64,000 nt of DNA from Larimichthys crocea (GCF_000972845.2 NC_040032.1:11010334-11074333); one strand, 5' to 3'. Positions 38,981 through 51,326 are shown, numbered from the stretch's first letter. Made by a program: numbers and translations. Notes: generated from the letters alone by a model not told the origin.

Positions 38981-39894
38981 CATGTATTTAACAAATGAAA
39001 GTTCATTTAATAACTTTAAATTACAAATGTATTCAATGCATCTTGTAAGTGTAAGTGATGCCTGAGAATCCAGCATCAAGTAACATTCATGAATGTGAAG
39101 TGGGATGATAATGCATGAGTGGACAGCTCAAAATAATGTGCCAAATTATATCACAGTAAGAGTGACCTGTTGCAACTCACATACACACACATCCACACGC
39201 TAACCCCGGCCGGGACGCCCGCTGCTTTAGTAACACAAAAGATCCGGCGGCATCGATCGGTATAAATAACTTATGAGCCTAACAGGACCAGTGGGAAAGA
39301 GAGATGTAGACAAAGTGACCTGCTTATTAACTCTGGAAGTGTCAGTGTGTGTGTGAAGTGTGTGTGAAGTGTGTAAGGTCTTCAAACAGGTGTTTAGAGA
39401 ATGCATTAGAGAAGTAGGCAGGTAGCTGTGCTCACGCATTCTTTACTAAACTTTTAATATTTATTCTGTAAAAAACAACAAAAGTATTGAATGAACGGTT
39501 GTGGTTAGGATGGAGTTAATTATAGAAGCTGAAATAACAAAGATCCACAGCCTGAGGAAGATCTTTTTGAAATTGAAATCATGCTTTTTAAAATGTATTA
39601 GGAGCCACTGACACAAGACTTTAACTGTGAACGGTCTGAATTTTAAAAAGATGTACGCCAAGATAACTCTGTTTCTACTACTGCTGCTAATACTGAGGTC
39701 TCTGAACGCTCTTTCATGCTTCTATGTAGTAAAAAATAAATCATTATTTTCTATATTCAACATTTTGTACGTGGAGAATAAAACAGAACAGATTCCTCTT
39801 TCAGTGTCAGGTGCATGATAACGCCTAAACAAGCTGCTGTGTTTCAACAAAACTATTCTTAAAACCTCAAAATATAACTGAATCACTGAATATC

Positions 39895-40200
39895 AGCTCA
39901 ACATAGTATAGATTCAAATATCACAGTTTAAAATTATAACAAAATAACCTACATAATATTAATAATATAATAAATATAAATAAGAATTGAAGATTATTTG
40001 GGGGAAACGTGGTTACAGCAGTAGCAGCAGTCATTTATCATTTTTAATTTATTAATTTAATTTAAATTTAATATTTTTAATCATTTTCTGTGGTAAAAAT
40101 GTAAATAATATATTTTGTGTCTAAATTATACTGATTTATCAACGTTACAATAAACATTATTCATACTTTCTTTTATTGAATATTTAAAAATGAGCTTTTA
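39895..40200. other. Very AT-rich block, possible matrix attachment region
   Basis: Long runs of only A/T (ATAATATTAATAATATAATA near 39953; TTTAATTTATTAATTTAATT near 40042) with few G or C bases. Such blocks can act as scaffold attachment sites or simply be AT-rich drift. Confidence 0.3.
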
Positions 40201-41189
40201 ATTCCCTTTAAAGTTTTAATGTCTGTCAAATTTCCCCCTGTAGGAAATGTGCTGCATGAATAAATGTGTAAATTTTACCTCAGTTTAGTCTGGGTCAGAT
40301 TCTGTTTCACCTTTTTTAATTTATAAATAGTGTATTATGAACTTAATGAAGTTCTTCCTGCCTCCACACATCACATGCTATAATATTATCATTTCCTGCC
40401 CTTCTTCTTTATTCATACCGTGATATTTATATTATGCAAATGTTGTTATTGTTTTAACCTATAGAAAATCTGCATACCAAATGTGAGCCTGCAGGGTCAG
40501 TCGTACTGGACATAATAACTGTTGAGCATTATCCACACAAACATGCTGCTGCATGTGTGTTATGAAGCAGCTGGCTCTGCCTCTGCGGTTTGAATTCAAC
40601 TTTTAAGCTGCTGAGGAAGTAACGTAGACAATTAGCATGCACGTGAACATTTACCGAGCTCCGCATTTGTAGGGATTACGGTTAAACCTGTGCATCGAGG
40701 ATACACGAGAGGAAATGAGTGTGTGAATTTGGCTTTAACGAGAGAATCTAATGGCTCGGGGTTTGCATACATAGCAGGCTGTTCGTGATCCACATGCCCA
40801 CCTGGCCTTGTACTCTATGAGCTGATCTAATGTACTAAGATAAAAACGTATCTATCCGTATAAGCTGTTTCATGAATGGATGAACTACATATTGAGTGCC
40901 CTGAAGGCAGCGATTAGGGAAATAAAGAGTATACAGTGTGACATGTGGTTATTAAAAAAAGGAGTGCAGTATTTGGAGGATTGTATTTCTGATGGTTTTC
41001 AGCCCTCGCGCTCTGAGGCTGTGTACATGTTTGCTCAGCAGCAAGCCAACAACCTCTTTACACTTCGTGTTACTATATACAGCAATTTGGACTATAATGA
41101 GTGCACTGCAAGGACTCACACACTCGTACACACACACACCCACTTTGTGCCATTGTGTCTCTTTTCTTGCCTCGGCATTATGTGAGCAG

Positions 41190-41292
41190 CATGGACAAAC
41201 CGGCGCTCGAAGAGGCGGCAGTGGCCCCCGCTGTGGGCAGCAGCGAGACCCTGATTAGTGCTAATGAAGACCTGCAGGAAGTGTTGGTGCAT
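41190..41292 (+). CDS. Candidate exon, protein not recognised
   Basis: A short GC-rich open stretch stands out from AT-richer surroundings. A pyrimidine-rich tract (about 41155-41175) leads to an AG at 41188-41189. An open frame then runs from the ATG at 41191 through 34 codons to a GTGAGG donor at 41293. It begins MDKPALEEAAV and continues through SSETLISANEDLQEVLVH, an acidic segment with alanine and valine and no membrane segment. Third positions are mostly G or C, as in real coding sequence. The ATG context (CAGCATGG) is good, so this could be a first coding exon with upstream untranslated sequence or an internal exon in phase 2. A second possible donor (GAA|GTACAC, near 41303) would give a phase-1 end that fits the exon candidate at 50482. 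No family is recognised. The exon is inferred from signals and composition only. Confidence 0.4.
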
Positions 41293-41689
41293 GTGAGGGG
41301 AAGTACACTGGGGTTGTGCGCATGTTAAGCTGCTGGAATGAGACTAATTGCATGTGAAATGTGTGCGTGAATAGTCAATCGGGGGCTTTTTTTTTTGCTC
41401 GAGCTCTGCTGCCCACCTGTAAGAGTCACAGCATATTTCATGAACCGTGAACTGGCCTTTATTATGGAAACTCCCCGCAGTGATTTCGAAGTCTGCACAG
41501 TGGAATTAATATCATCTCTGACCCCTCACCCCCCGCGCTCTGGATCTCTTCTCCACCTGTAAATGGACATCCACTATTCCCTGCTACCCGCCCAGTCTGT
41601 TTCCATGGTGACTTCCCCTTAACCTTCTGCCAGCTTTCCCCCGTGGTGTCCCCCCTCCTCCCCTCCTCCGCTCCTTTCCCTGTTGCTCT

Positions 41690-41810
41690 CAGCCTGAGAA
41701 ATCAGCCTAATAAATAGCTTTATGGTAATCAGGCCAGTGAACGGCAAGTGGAGCTGCCAATCTTAATACACTTATTAAAGTGCCTGAAAATGTCAGTCTC
41801 CCTTGTTGCC
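41690..41810. promoter_or_regulatory. Candidate conserved enhancer-like block
   Basis: GCCTAATAAATAGCTTTATG, GGTAATCAGGCC and CTTAATACACTTATTAAAG sit within 100 bases of each other. It lies about 0.4 kb after the exon candidate at 41190, so could be an intronic element. Confidence 0.3.
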
Positions 41811-43843
41811 CTGTGGCCCTCGCCAACCTCTCGCTTCACTTCTCACTCTCTGTGGTGGCAGTCACTCCGTGTCTGCTGCCATGATCTTTAATCCCACCTT
41901 CATTCATCTTCCTCTCAGTTCATGTCCTCTGTGATGATGCCTATACTTTGTCGGCGTGGACGATCTTGCCCCCCCCCAGATTTGGTCTGAATCCTCCACA
42001 CTCATGATGACTCTTCCTGGCTGTTTGGTGGAAATGATTGGCTCCATATGAATTGATTTGAAGGTTTTTCTTATAATCTTTGACGTCCCGCATGTTCAGG
42101 CTCAGATAATCTCTGATCCTCACCAGGGGTGACCGGGCACTTATGGTCCAGCTTTGGAACTCCTGGTTATCTCAGATCGATGAAATCAGTTGCATCTTTT
42201 CAATTCACTTTTTAAAACTCTGTTGTTCCATGTTTTTCTTGTTTTTATTGTTTATTTCCACTGCATGATTTTTCTATTTACCTTTTTCCCCCTGTGCTAC
42301 ATAAAACGATAAAAAAAACGATTGCAATTATTATTCTGAATTTATTGTAATGTGGCATTTTGAGTCAACAAAAGTCTGCAAGTTAATGAATGGATTTTAA
42401 TGATAATACTCATCATTATCCTGAGATTTAACTGATTTGTTTTTTATGAATCATTTGACCTTTCAGACAATATTAGAGGGAAAAAACAATAAATTACTGG
42501 CAGAAATATGAGTCATCATACAGCATCGTTTAAAGCTGCATTTCCAAATGAACTATTTTCATTGAGAGCTTATGTCACCTCTGCTGACTCCCCTCCACGT
42601 TTCAGCTCCCTTGACGCCCTCTGAAATATTACTTCAGAATAACTGTGTTTGGTTTCCTTTTTAAATATCCTCCACTCTTCCCTCAGAGAAGCAACAATCT
42701 CGCCGTTTGAAATTGAAGTCATCACGGTTTCCGCTCCCGGAGAGAATTGGCTACGTGGTATCAATCCACAATGTAACCTGACGGTGCAGCTGCTCCCTCC
42801 ACGCGCTCATGTGATCTGTTTCTCAGGGCGTGTGTGTTTACCGACCCCCTTCTGTGAAATGCAACCTGGCATCATTGGTTAAGAAAATCCCCACAATCAA
42901 TCCTCAGTAACCCTCTTCCTTTCTCTTTTCTTCTGGCTTTGACTCCCAGGTAATGTACTCCCACTGTCACCTGCTGGAGTATTCCTCCCCCTGTAGCAGA
43001 AGTCCATCATTCAAAGCAGCTCATAACACCCTGAAGCCATTTTCCAAGCTTCTCATCACCCGTGCAGGTCTGTCACGGAGGCTTTTTTTGCAAAGGTATA
43101 ACTCCTTCTATTATTGGCACCTGAGAATGGGGTCACTGAGCCAGCGGCAGCATTGGCAGCAGCAGCGGTCTGGCATTGAATACTAGATTAGGTTAATCAA
43201 TGAGCTGGATCTGCAGCGCTGAAAGAGTATGCCAGCTTTCTGAGAGATGGGCCCAATTAAAATACCTGTTACATCCTGAAGACTCGATGGCTTCAAGACA
43301 GACAGATAATTAACTGCCAACACTCACTGACTATACATTAATTAGTAAGTGGCTATACAAACTCCAAAGTTGACCAAAATGAAGAGAGTTCTTCCGACAT
43401 GTCACGGTTTGCATTTTGGGTGACGCACGGCCTGAAGCTGTGACAGCACGGCTGCCGGTTTGGGGAGAGTGAATGAGTAAGACTGCCATCTGCTCCCCAC
43501 TCGACTACACACTGGAGGACTGGTCATACTGGGACGCTCAGGTGTGGATGTGTGCATCTCTGCTTGCATAATGAGGGTGAGGCACAACCCCCCCCATCCA
43601 CCTTATCCATCTGTCTGTCCGTCCTGTTTAATATTTCGGGATGCTCTCGTTCTTGTTTTGGATGTTTTCAAAGAAACTTTTTATTTCTTTTACTCAACTG
43701 TGCAAATAATGTTGTCAGCGGTCCATAGACAGGAGTGAAGGCGAGGCAAATTAAGCTGACATTCAGAGTTTCAGGCTACCACGTTATGCTAATTGCTGTG
43801 TCGTACAACGATTAATATGCAGCGACAGCAGCTCACTTGTCTT

Positions 43844-44025
43844 GTTGGAGCACGGTACAGCCATCGTCCAGCATGGAGAGGTGCCGGTTCAACTCCTCTG
43901 CCGAGGATTTCTTGAGCAAGGTACCAAATTCCCATACCGCTCCAAAGGCGCCGCTACACTATCTCTCTATCTGCATGTCTATGAGCGCTGTATCGGGCCT
44001 ATATATGTAAACTTAATTAAAAGTT
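43844..44025 (+). mobile_element. tRNA-derived SINE, V-SINE-like
   Basis: GTTGGAGCACGGTACAGCC begins a tRNA-like head with a B-box GGTTCAACTCC at 43886-43896. It is followed by the CTTGAGCAAGGTACCAAATTC core shared with many fish SINEs. The core also occurs in the copy at 49530-49745. The tail is AT-rich and undefined. Confidence 0.6.
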
Positions 44026-44412
44026 AATTTTCTTCTTATATTAATATCTCTAATGGGAAAACATGTCATCTTCTTATATCAAATATATCTCTGTTTGTTT
44101 TCATACAGTTAAATCACTTAAAATTGAATCTGAGTGACATTTACGTTATCGTTTACATTCTTCTCATTAGCCCAAAGTCAAACTTTCACATTCCGACTCG
44201 CTGAATACATCGTCAGCGTTATCATAAAATGTCAAAATTAGAATAATCTGCAAACATTAACTTGTGAGAAGATGATTACATTTATACGACGGCAGTTAGA
44301 AGTTCACTTCAGACACGACGGCTCGGTGTCGGAGACAGATGGAGGAGAGCAAACGGACAAAGAGGAGAAGCCACTGTTAACTCAAGTCAATTCACTTACG
44401 GGCCTTTGTTTG

Positions 44413-44415
<3 letters not shown>

Positions 44416-44455
<40 letters not shown>
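44416..44455. repeat. GT microsatellite, left arm of a second inverted pair
   Basis: Twenty perfect TG units. A complementary AC tract starts 115 bases downstream, the same layout as at 18961/19148. Confidence 0.97.
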
Positions 44456-44457
<2 letters not shown>

Positions 44458-44570
44458 CAGGTGAAGGGATGTCAGGCTAGGTCACACACTGACTGCACTG
44501 ATTAATTAGTGTTTACTCAGTAATTGCCTAGTGATTGTTTTAGCTACAGCCCATGGGTAGTATCCTCTTG

Positions 44571-44597
44571 ACACACACACACACACACACACACACA
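44571..44597. repeat. AC microsatellite, right arm of a second inverted pair
   Basis: About 13 perfect AC units complementary to the 44416-44455 tract. Confidence 0.95.
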
Positions 44598-46344
44598 TTT
44601 ACAGTCTCTGCTAATGAATCAATATTGTCATGTGGCATGACAGATACACTGAAGACTAAATTGAGATCATGCATCAAATGATAATGAACAAATCATAACA
44701 TGGATGAGTTACTGCTCCGGAATATTGAATATCATTTCTGTATTCGTCTCATATGGAATGCGTCCCTTTATGGATTTTCTAAAGAGTACAGCAGTTCTTC
44801 TTCTGGTTTGAATTCATTTAGATTTCATTTATTCAGCACAGTCCCTCTGAACTCAAGGGTCTTGTTTCCAAGGGAGATTTAGTCTACAATTAAATGCGGA
44901 GAGAGAAAAAATAAGAGGAGCAAAGGGAGGCGAAGGGAAGAGTGATTTTAGTAATCAAAGAAATTCAAACGGCTTCCTGCGCCGTGATCCGTTTTGTCCT
45001 TGCAAATAGAAAACAGCAATCTTATGATTCAGATCCTCCGTCTGACATCAGCAGAAACGACCCCAGACCACGTCAGGTGAAATCAAAACTCAAACCAAAT
45101 ATCAAAAAACTAAAGAAGGAGCTGACGCAAAACGTCATTTCTAGGAATAATGCGTAACACTCGCATCTCTGCACGTTCTCCTTTTAATTAACACACTAAA
45201 AAGTAACAGCAGGAGAACGTATCAGGCTTTACGACACAAAGCCACCGTGATCCGCACTTATCACACTGTTTTTTTTAAATATCTTGGTATTCATGGGCAT
45301 GCATTACCAATCGTATTGACACTGCAGGATTGTCATTGCATGTTTCTTTCCGACCGACGGATTCGGAAGATAATTGTCAGTGGGATTGTGATGTGGGATA
45401 GACTCTATGTATTACAGTGTGTGTGTGAAAGAGATTTGTCATGATTACAGCGATGGCTTTTGTGATTTCACCTGTGCGTATATTGACATGTCGTTTCCAT
45501 GCATATGTATTTTTACGTTTGTATCGGGGATAATAGACCACTCACTCAAATATTATTTTTCACTGCACCAACAGTCCAATCACTTCAACCACCATCACAT
45601 GTTAAAATCAATTTCCATAAGAAAAACACACTTCACCCCTTCAGTCTCACTCCTGCTGCATTTCAAAGCACCCGGCACTCTGTTATAACTCCATTTGTCT
45701 ATCATAGAAAAAGTGATTTGCTTGGAAGAGAAAAATTGCTATGCATACAAATGTAGCTCTCTGCCCATAATCGTGATGCAACATCTCACTTCAGGCAAGC
45801 AACGTTTGAGCTGTGACACCAGAATTTCCTGTAGGTACGTCTGCGTTTAATGCAGCGCCGTCCCGTGCAGTGGACAGCGCTGACATCTACTCATAACTAA
45901 TAACCCTGTTTTGGAATAACAATGGTGCAGGGCAGATGTGATGAACAAAGGGAGTGTGTCATCACACTCAATACACCCAGGAAGATCGCTCAGTTAAGAT
46001 GTAGCGAGGGTTGGCGGGGGGGTGTAGATGGGTTAAAGGTTGCAACCTCTCTGGGTGACCCCTGACTCATCAGCACACTTAACCCCTCATTCTGATTGAC
46101 CTCCTCCTTGTATGTGAGCTCCCAGATGAATGCCTCTTTAATACACTGAAGCGTGGAGTTGTTGAGAATAAGAAGAAAGTGTGGCTCATTTATGGAGGCA
46201 TCGATTGGTGTGTGCGTGCTCAAAGCGTGCGAGCGTTATGCGATTTCATTGACTGAATTGATTTAAACGTTGTGCATCTTAATGTCTTTAACACATTAAG
46301 ACATTTGTGTAATTTCTGTAAAAAATGAATCTCCCTCAGCTGAG

Positions 46345-46535
46345 GGCGTTATGTTTCTGTTTGCTTGCTGGTCTGTCAGCAGGATTACAGAGAAAACTAC
46401 TGTTCCCATTTCCCTGAAACTTAGTGGAAGCATGGAGCATGGACCAAAGAAGAATTCATCACATTTTAGAACCGATTTTAATCAGAGAGCAGAATCACAA
46501 ATGAATTTCTCACATCAATATTGCAGGATAGGTCA
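46345..46535. repeat. Interspersed repeat fragment
   Basis: GCAGGATTACAGAGAAAACT, then TTTCCCTGAAACTTAGTGGA, GGAGCATGGACCAAAGAAGA and a worn AATCAGAGAGCAGAATCAC follow the layout of a widespread vertebrate repeat ('...gattacgcaaaaactac...catgaaacttggtgg...'). A 63-codon frame across it is incidental. Confidence 0.6.
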
Positions 46536-47634
46536 ATTCTAAGTTGTTTTTTATGGCAAAATGAACAGAATTTGTTGTGAACGCACAAACCGGTCGTGAT
46601 TGATGTTCTGTGACTGAACATACGACACTTTAAACTGCAGAAACACGACACCATGGTGCAGGTCTGCGCTCTCCGAGTGTCCTTCTACTTAGAAGTGTCT
46701 TCATTTTGAGGAAACACTTATTATTATTTAGAGAAAGATTGAGGCTTCTTCAGTGCCTGTTTCATTTACATTGTGATTCTGTTGGATTTTGGCTGAAGTC
46801 TATCTAAAGTCAAAAATCACTTTCAAATATAAATGTATTCTGTGCATCAGAAAGTGGTGCAACAAAACTCATACACAGCACAGTTTGGGTCACTTATGAG
46901 ACAATTAGTTTATTCAAAAGATGTAAATATACTGCATATCATTAACCATTCCTCTTTAGTGGATCACTTTAGACTCCGACAGAGGAGGTTCAGTAAAACT
47001 CTCCGGCTCTTCGGACATCGGCGGTGCCGAGACGCTTTAAATGCTGTCGTGACTGGGCGTTTAGACTATGTTGGCATTTGATTGACAGCTCAAACAAAAC
47101 ACAGTGTCCATAAATGTGCCTTTTACTGTAGCAACAAGTTCAGGACAGACAGCGTTTTGTCGGTCAGGGTAGATGTTTGTTTGGTTGAGTGTTCGGCAAG
47201 CCAAGGTGCAACATGTTCATGAATAAGAGGACGTCAGCTAGAGAGCTGCTGCAAGGTGTCAGATTCATTAGTGTCACCATCAGCCAACGGCCATGTCATA
47301 CTGCTTAATGCAAATAAGTTAGAAATGAAATGATATGCATTGAATTTGTCTATATAGGTAGACGCTGTCACTCAATGCATAGACGGTGGGATGAAGCAGA
47401 AGATGTCATTTTTAAGGCACATCGTGCTGTAGCAGGCAAAGACATATTCAAGGAGAATGGAAGAAAAATAAAAGAGCAATGTTTTGAAACCAGAACGCTG
47501 AATTTCCATCTTTTTTTTTTGTAACTAGCCATTAAAATGAGATGACACAGTCGACTCCCAGTCAGCTTGTTACAATAACTCCACATGCCCACCGCAGGAA
47601 CAAAACTGCAATATCATACACTCATCTCCCCCTC

Positions 47635-47715
47635 CCACAAACAGTCTGGAAATTGAACGAGCCACCCAGACAATTATGATTCCAGGGAGTTATCGCCTCC
47701 CCTGATCCACACTTC
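47635..47715. promoter_or_regulatory. Candidate conserved enhancer-like block
   Basis: CAGACAATTATGATTCCAGG and GAGTTATCGCC in unique DNA. Short; composition-based. Confidence 0.2.
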
Positions 47716-47941
47716 TTCTTTCTTTTTTTTGTGTGTGGCAAATACATGACACTAATCCCTGCCCCCCGTGCTGCACCTTATGAGTAAATCTAACAACCCA
47801 ACCGTCTTATATCTTCATCACCATCCAATCTGCCTGCGCTCACCACCTGGAGAAATCCTCGCCGTGATGGAGGAAGTTGTCCAAGCTGCTATTAGCATAT
47901 GCAGAGCTGTCCCCTGCTTACAAAGTGGGATCTCCTGCCCT

Positions 47942-47975
47942 TCTCTCTCTCTCTCTCTCTCCCTGTCTCTCTCCT
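47942..47975. repeat. CT microsatellite
   Basis: A TC tract of about ten perfect units, then CCTG and further TCTCTCTC in a pyrimidine-rich stretch. Confidence 0.9.
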
Positions 47976-49305
47976 CCTTCCCCTTCAGTGTTCATTTTCG
48001 CCACAGATGCTGCCTAATTTCCATTCCTGCTCGGTTATGTACATAATTCTGCATATTATCTCAGACATAGGGGGGCTAAGCATGGAGCGCACTGAAGAAA
48101 ATGGCCGTCTGAACACTGTCGTCTTTTTCTTGGAGTAAAAGCAGAACAAAGTTTGTTTTTAATCTTTTTTTTTTATTCGTGATAAAGTGCTTCAGTGTAA
48201 AAATTCAAAATGTATCTGCATATCATTTTTTAAAAGCAATATCTTAAATCATAGATCCAGTTTTACTGAATGTAAATGGATGTATAAATTAAAAAAAACT
48301 AATGTGAAACTTCTTTGTGAGAGAGCAAAAGCTCAAATAACCTATTGAAGTTAGTAGATGGGGGGGCAACGATACAAGAGGGGACCCCATGCTGTAGCTG
48401 CAGATTGGGGTTTTAGAGTGAAACTGTGCATGATAAGCTTATCGGAGATGCAGCAGGCCGGTGCTTGATGGAAACTGAGATGAGGAGGCTCAAGGCTGAT
48501 AGCGGGGCTGCAAATACATCGAGATGATTTGACGGTAATTGGGCTCCTTGCTGGACTGCTGGGCGCTGCCTGATGTTAGTCATCCTCTGCTGGAGGACGC
48601 AGAGGAGGTTTGTTAATGGGAAAGATGAGACAGATGAGGGATAAGGTGAAGAACGGGTGGAGACGGAAGAACAGGTGACTCAGACATGCTGTCATACACA
48701 AATATGTGCACGCAGGTATGAATTCAAAAAGGTATTCACATATGTATTTTCCTTTTGGTTATGTATTCGCACAACGTGGCACTGCTGTTTATGCAACGGC
48801 CATGCGGATAAATCAGGATGAATTGGAACCAAATTGAAGTGAGATAGAAGGAGGATAAAGGAATACAGGATGGATGACAGAGAGGCAGCACAGGTGAAGA
48901 AGAAGAGGAGACACGGGAAATGATTCCTGTGTGACGAATAAGGACAGCAGCATGCTCTTTGTTTGACTAAATCGGATTTTTGCACACAGTTCGATGTTTG
49001 AATCATATTAATTATAACTTTAACCCACTGTTCCTTTTCCTTTCAGCCCCATTCTTTCATTTTGCTTTCTAATAAAGACGAAGAAATAATAAAAATAATC
49101 TGCTAACAGCGACAGGTTAGACTGTAGATTAGGTTCTTTGTTCTGGTGCAACCTTGAAAAAAGCGGAAATATGTACAAAAAAGTCTAAAGAAGTACTGTG
49201 TGTCTTTAATATCATAGAATAATTTGTACTTTGATATTAATATCAAAGCCTGATCCTGCACTGCAACAACACACCATGTGAAAACTGGTGAAAGGTTATC
49301 GACGA

Positions 49306-49323
49306 TTGAATGAATGAATGAAA
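49306..49323. repeat. TGAA tetranucleotide repeat
   Basis: About four TGAA units ending GAATGAAAAC. Confidence 0.85.
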
Positions 49324-49529
49324 ACTGAACTGAGCCTATTTGGCCCAGATCGTGGAAAGTCAGGCGCATGCAGTTCCAAACCTCTAAATCATTTAATGAT
49401 CCAACTGCTTCGTTATCATCGAGGTCCCAGAAACATCAAATTTACACTTCACTGTCCTGGGATATGACTGATGAGCTGGGGACTTGGCTTGGCAACCGGA
49501 GGGTCCAGTATAAACTAAAGTGTGGAAGG

Positions 49530-49745
49530 TCGACTGATACCTAGAGAGGTGCCAATTGACCTCCTGGGCATTGCTGAGGGGCCTTTGAGCAAGGCACCAA
49601 ACCCCCTAACTGCTCTTAGGGCAGTCCATCACTTCACCATCTCTCTCCACATTTGCTGTGAGCCCTTTGTGTGTGTGTGGTTGTATTTTGGGTAAAAATG
49701 CATGTAAAATAAGGGATAAATAAAGTATATATTCTGTTCTATGAG
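49530..49745 (+). mobile_element. SINE relic, V-SINE-like
   Basis: GAGAGGTGCCAATTGACCTCC and then GCCTTTGAGCAAGGCACCAA and CCCCCTAACTGCTC match the core seen at 43880-43950 but with a worn B-box. The 3' end carries GGGATAAATAAAGTATATA, a tail shared by fish SINE and LINE partners. Confidence 0.6.
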
Positions 49746-50113
49746 AATAACTTTTTCTTACTCTACAAAATATTCTGCGTTTGAACTCTCCACATGACAA
49801 AGTGGCACTGAGAAAGTTTGCTGATGACCTGTTAAAGTATGATTGGTCCAGTTTAGTTGCTCTGTCAGGTTTTCCTTCATATCAGACATGACACTGACAC
49901 AGAGGCTGTTAAGTCACTTCCTCTTCCTCCGTCAGCATCAGGTGTTCACAGTGCACCGTCAGTGTTTCTTCTGTTTTAGATGAAACGTTCGACTAAACGG
50001 CATCGAGAATCAAAGTGGCAGCCACGCGACTGCGTGTGCAAGCTTATTCTTTAGAAGGAATCGATGAATGTCATAAACAGAACTGCTCAGTGATCACTAC
50101 CACTGATTCGACC

Positions 50114-50200
50114 CGACTCAGCTTTATTTGTGCAGCAGCTCACATGCAAACACGCAGCCTGAAGCGCCTCGCACACAAAAGAAGAGAGACAAAGAACAAT
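50114..50200. repeat. Possible LINE/SINE tail relic
   Basis: CTCAGCTTTATTTGTGCAGC and, further on, AAGCGCCTCGCACACAAAAG resemble the 'ttatttatatagcgcc...aaagtgcttcacacaaaa' tail common in fish. The match is approximate and short. Confidence 0.3.
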
Positions 50201-50292
50201 GAACAAAGAATGAAACAGTGATAAATTCATATGCTATCAACGATTGCAACAAGAACAGCTCCACTGAGCATCATGGGAGAGTGCATTGTGCA

Positions 50293-50295
<3 letters not shown>

Positions 50296-50325
<30 letters not shown>
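50296..50325. repeat. GT microsatellite
   Basis: Fifteen perfect units, 156 bases upstream of the exon acceptor at 50481. Length change here could alter the upstream intron but I see no direct effect. Confidence 0.95.
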
Positions 50326-50330
<5 letters not shown>

Positions 50331-50481
50331 TCCTGACCCCCACCAGAATAATGGGTTTGTTTTGGCTGGATGCCATCAGTGTGTTGGTGTTCAAATCCCT
50401 CCACCTCCTGCTCTCTACCACAGTTTGTCTGGCCAGGCGCTATACCGAGCCCTCCCCGGTCATCAGACATTCTCTTTCTAG

Positions 50482-50614
50482 CCCACTACAAAGTCCCAGC
50501 CGTGGCCGCCACCGCCAGCATCAGCACCGGCGTGCGGAGAAAGGTCACATTTAATGATCCGGGCGTCACGCTGGAGCTGGAACCAGCTTTGACAGGGAAG
50601 TGCAGGGTCCAGAG
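50482..50614 (+). CDS. Candidate internal exon with RKVTF motif, protein not recognised
   Basis: A strong acceptor (ATTCTCTTTCTAG, ending 50481) is followed by 133 bases open in one frame and then AGAG|GTGAAA, a good donor, at 50615. The frame stops at the TGA inside that donor, as expected when an exon runs into its intron. Third positions are strongly G/C-biased. Forty-three complete codons encode HYKVPAVAATASISTG, then VRRKVTFNDPGVTLELEP, then ALTGKCRVQR. The start is phase 1 and the end phase 2. The segment is soluble with no cysteine pattern or membrane helix, so it looks like a linker or cytoplasmic region. KVTF fits the RVxF consensus used by protein phosphatase 1 partners, but such motifs also arise by chance. 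Its codon phase could join the 41190 candidate only through that exon's alternative donor. No family is recognised. Confidence 0.5.
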
Positions 50615-51326
50615 GTGAAACCGTGTTTGTGTCTGCATTCCTGGTGACTTTGAATTAGTGTTGTTGTATCTCAATGCATTTTGTGAATCCGCATCTTAAG
50701 TGTGTATGTGATCTGAGTTACAGAGGGAGGCTAATGGTTGGCTCAGAATCCAGGTGAGGGTGAGTAAGAGAGGAGACAACTGGTGGTTCCCAGTGCTTGG
50801 CTCTGGCAATGAATAAAGATGTTGGGCTTCCAAAATGATCCCTAGCGATCTATTATTAATGCATGTCTTCTATCTAGTTTTTCGCAGTGAATATATGAGG
50901 GATGTAGCAGAAGGATAGTCGATCTGTGGTGGGAAGCTTTGCAAACTGCAGTTACCATTTTTCCTTTTGTGTTATAGGTCCAGAGCCCTCTGCAGGTCCC
51001 TCCTCAGTCTACACAGCTCCAGCTTTTGCACCAACCAGCCTGAAACACACTTAAAAGGAAGTTTAATCCTCCTCTCGGGGGGGTATCTTGTGGGCATCAG
51101 GGCACCATGTCGGTTGCTTTCCTTCTGTAACTCCAAACACCTCTTTGTGAATTCAGCACGTCTCTCTGCGGCGTGCAAATCGAAGGCTTGATTGTGCGAA
51201 ACGCTGATTTGCAGCTCTCCTTCTGCACGAATACAAAAAAAATCTGATGTGGATTTTGAGGGGACGCACACTTTTGTGGGATTTGCATATTGAAATATTT
51301 AGAAGTAATTAGCTAGAAAATATGCA

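Larger units (their letters stand above)
41310..50295. other. Probable intron or intergenic DNA between exon candidates
   Basis: If the 41190 and 50482 candidates share a gene, this is intron. It holds the SINEs, paired GT/CA tracts and enhancer-like blocks listed. A frame at 47768-48046 has a plausible stretch (AVMEEVVQAAISICRAV) but no splice support. Confidence 0.4.

Noticed and set aside
44942..45157. Plus-strand frame with a lysine-rich C-terminus
   Set aside because: No splice or start support; lysine richness follows from A-rich sequence.
50966..51191. Possible next exon after 50614, starting at ATAG|GTCCAGAGCCC
   Set aside because: The acceptor looks fair (TTTTCCTTTTGTGTTATAG), but the downstream frame lacks a donor and coding bias.
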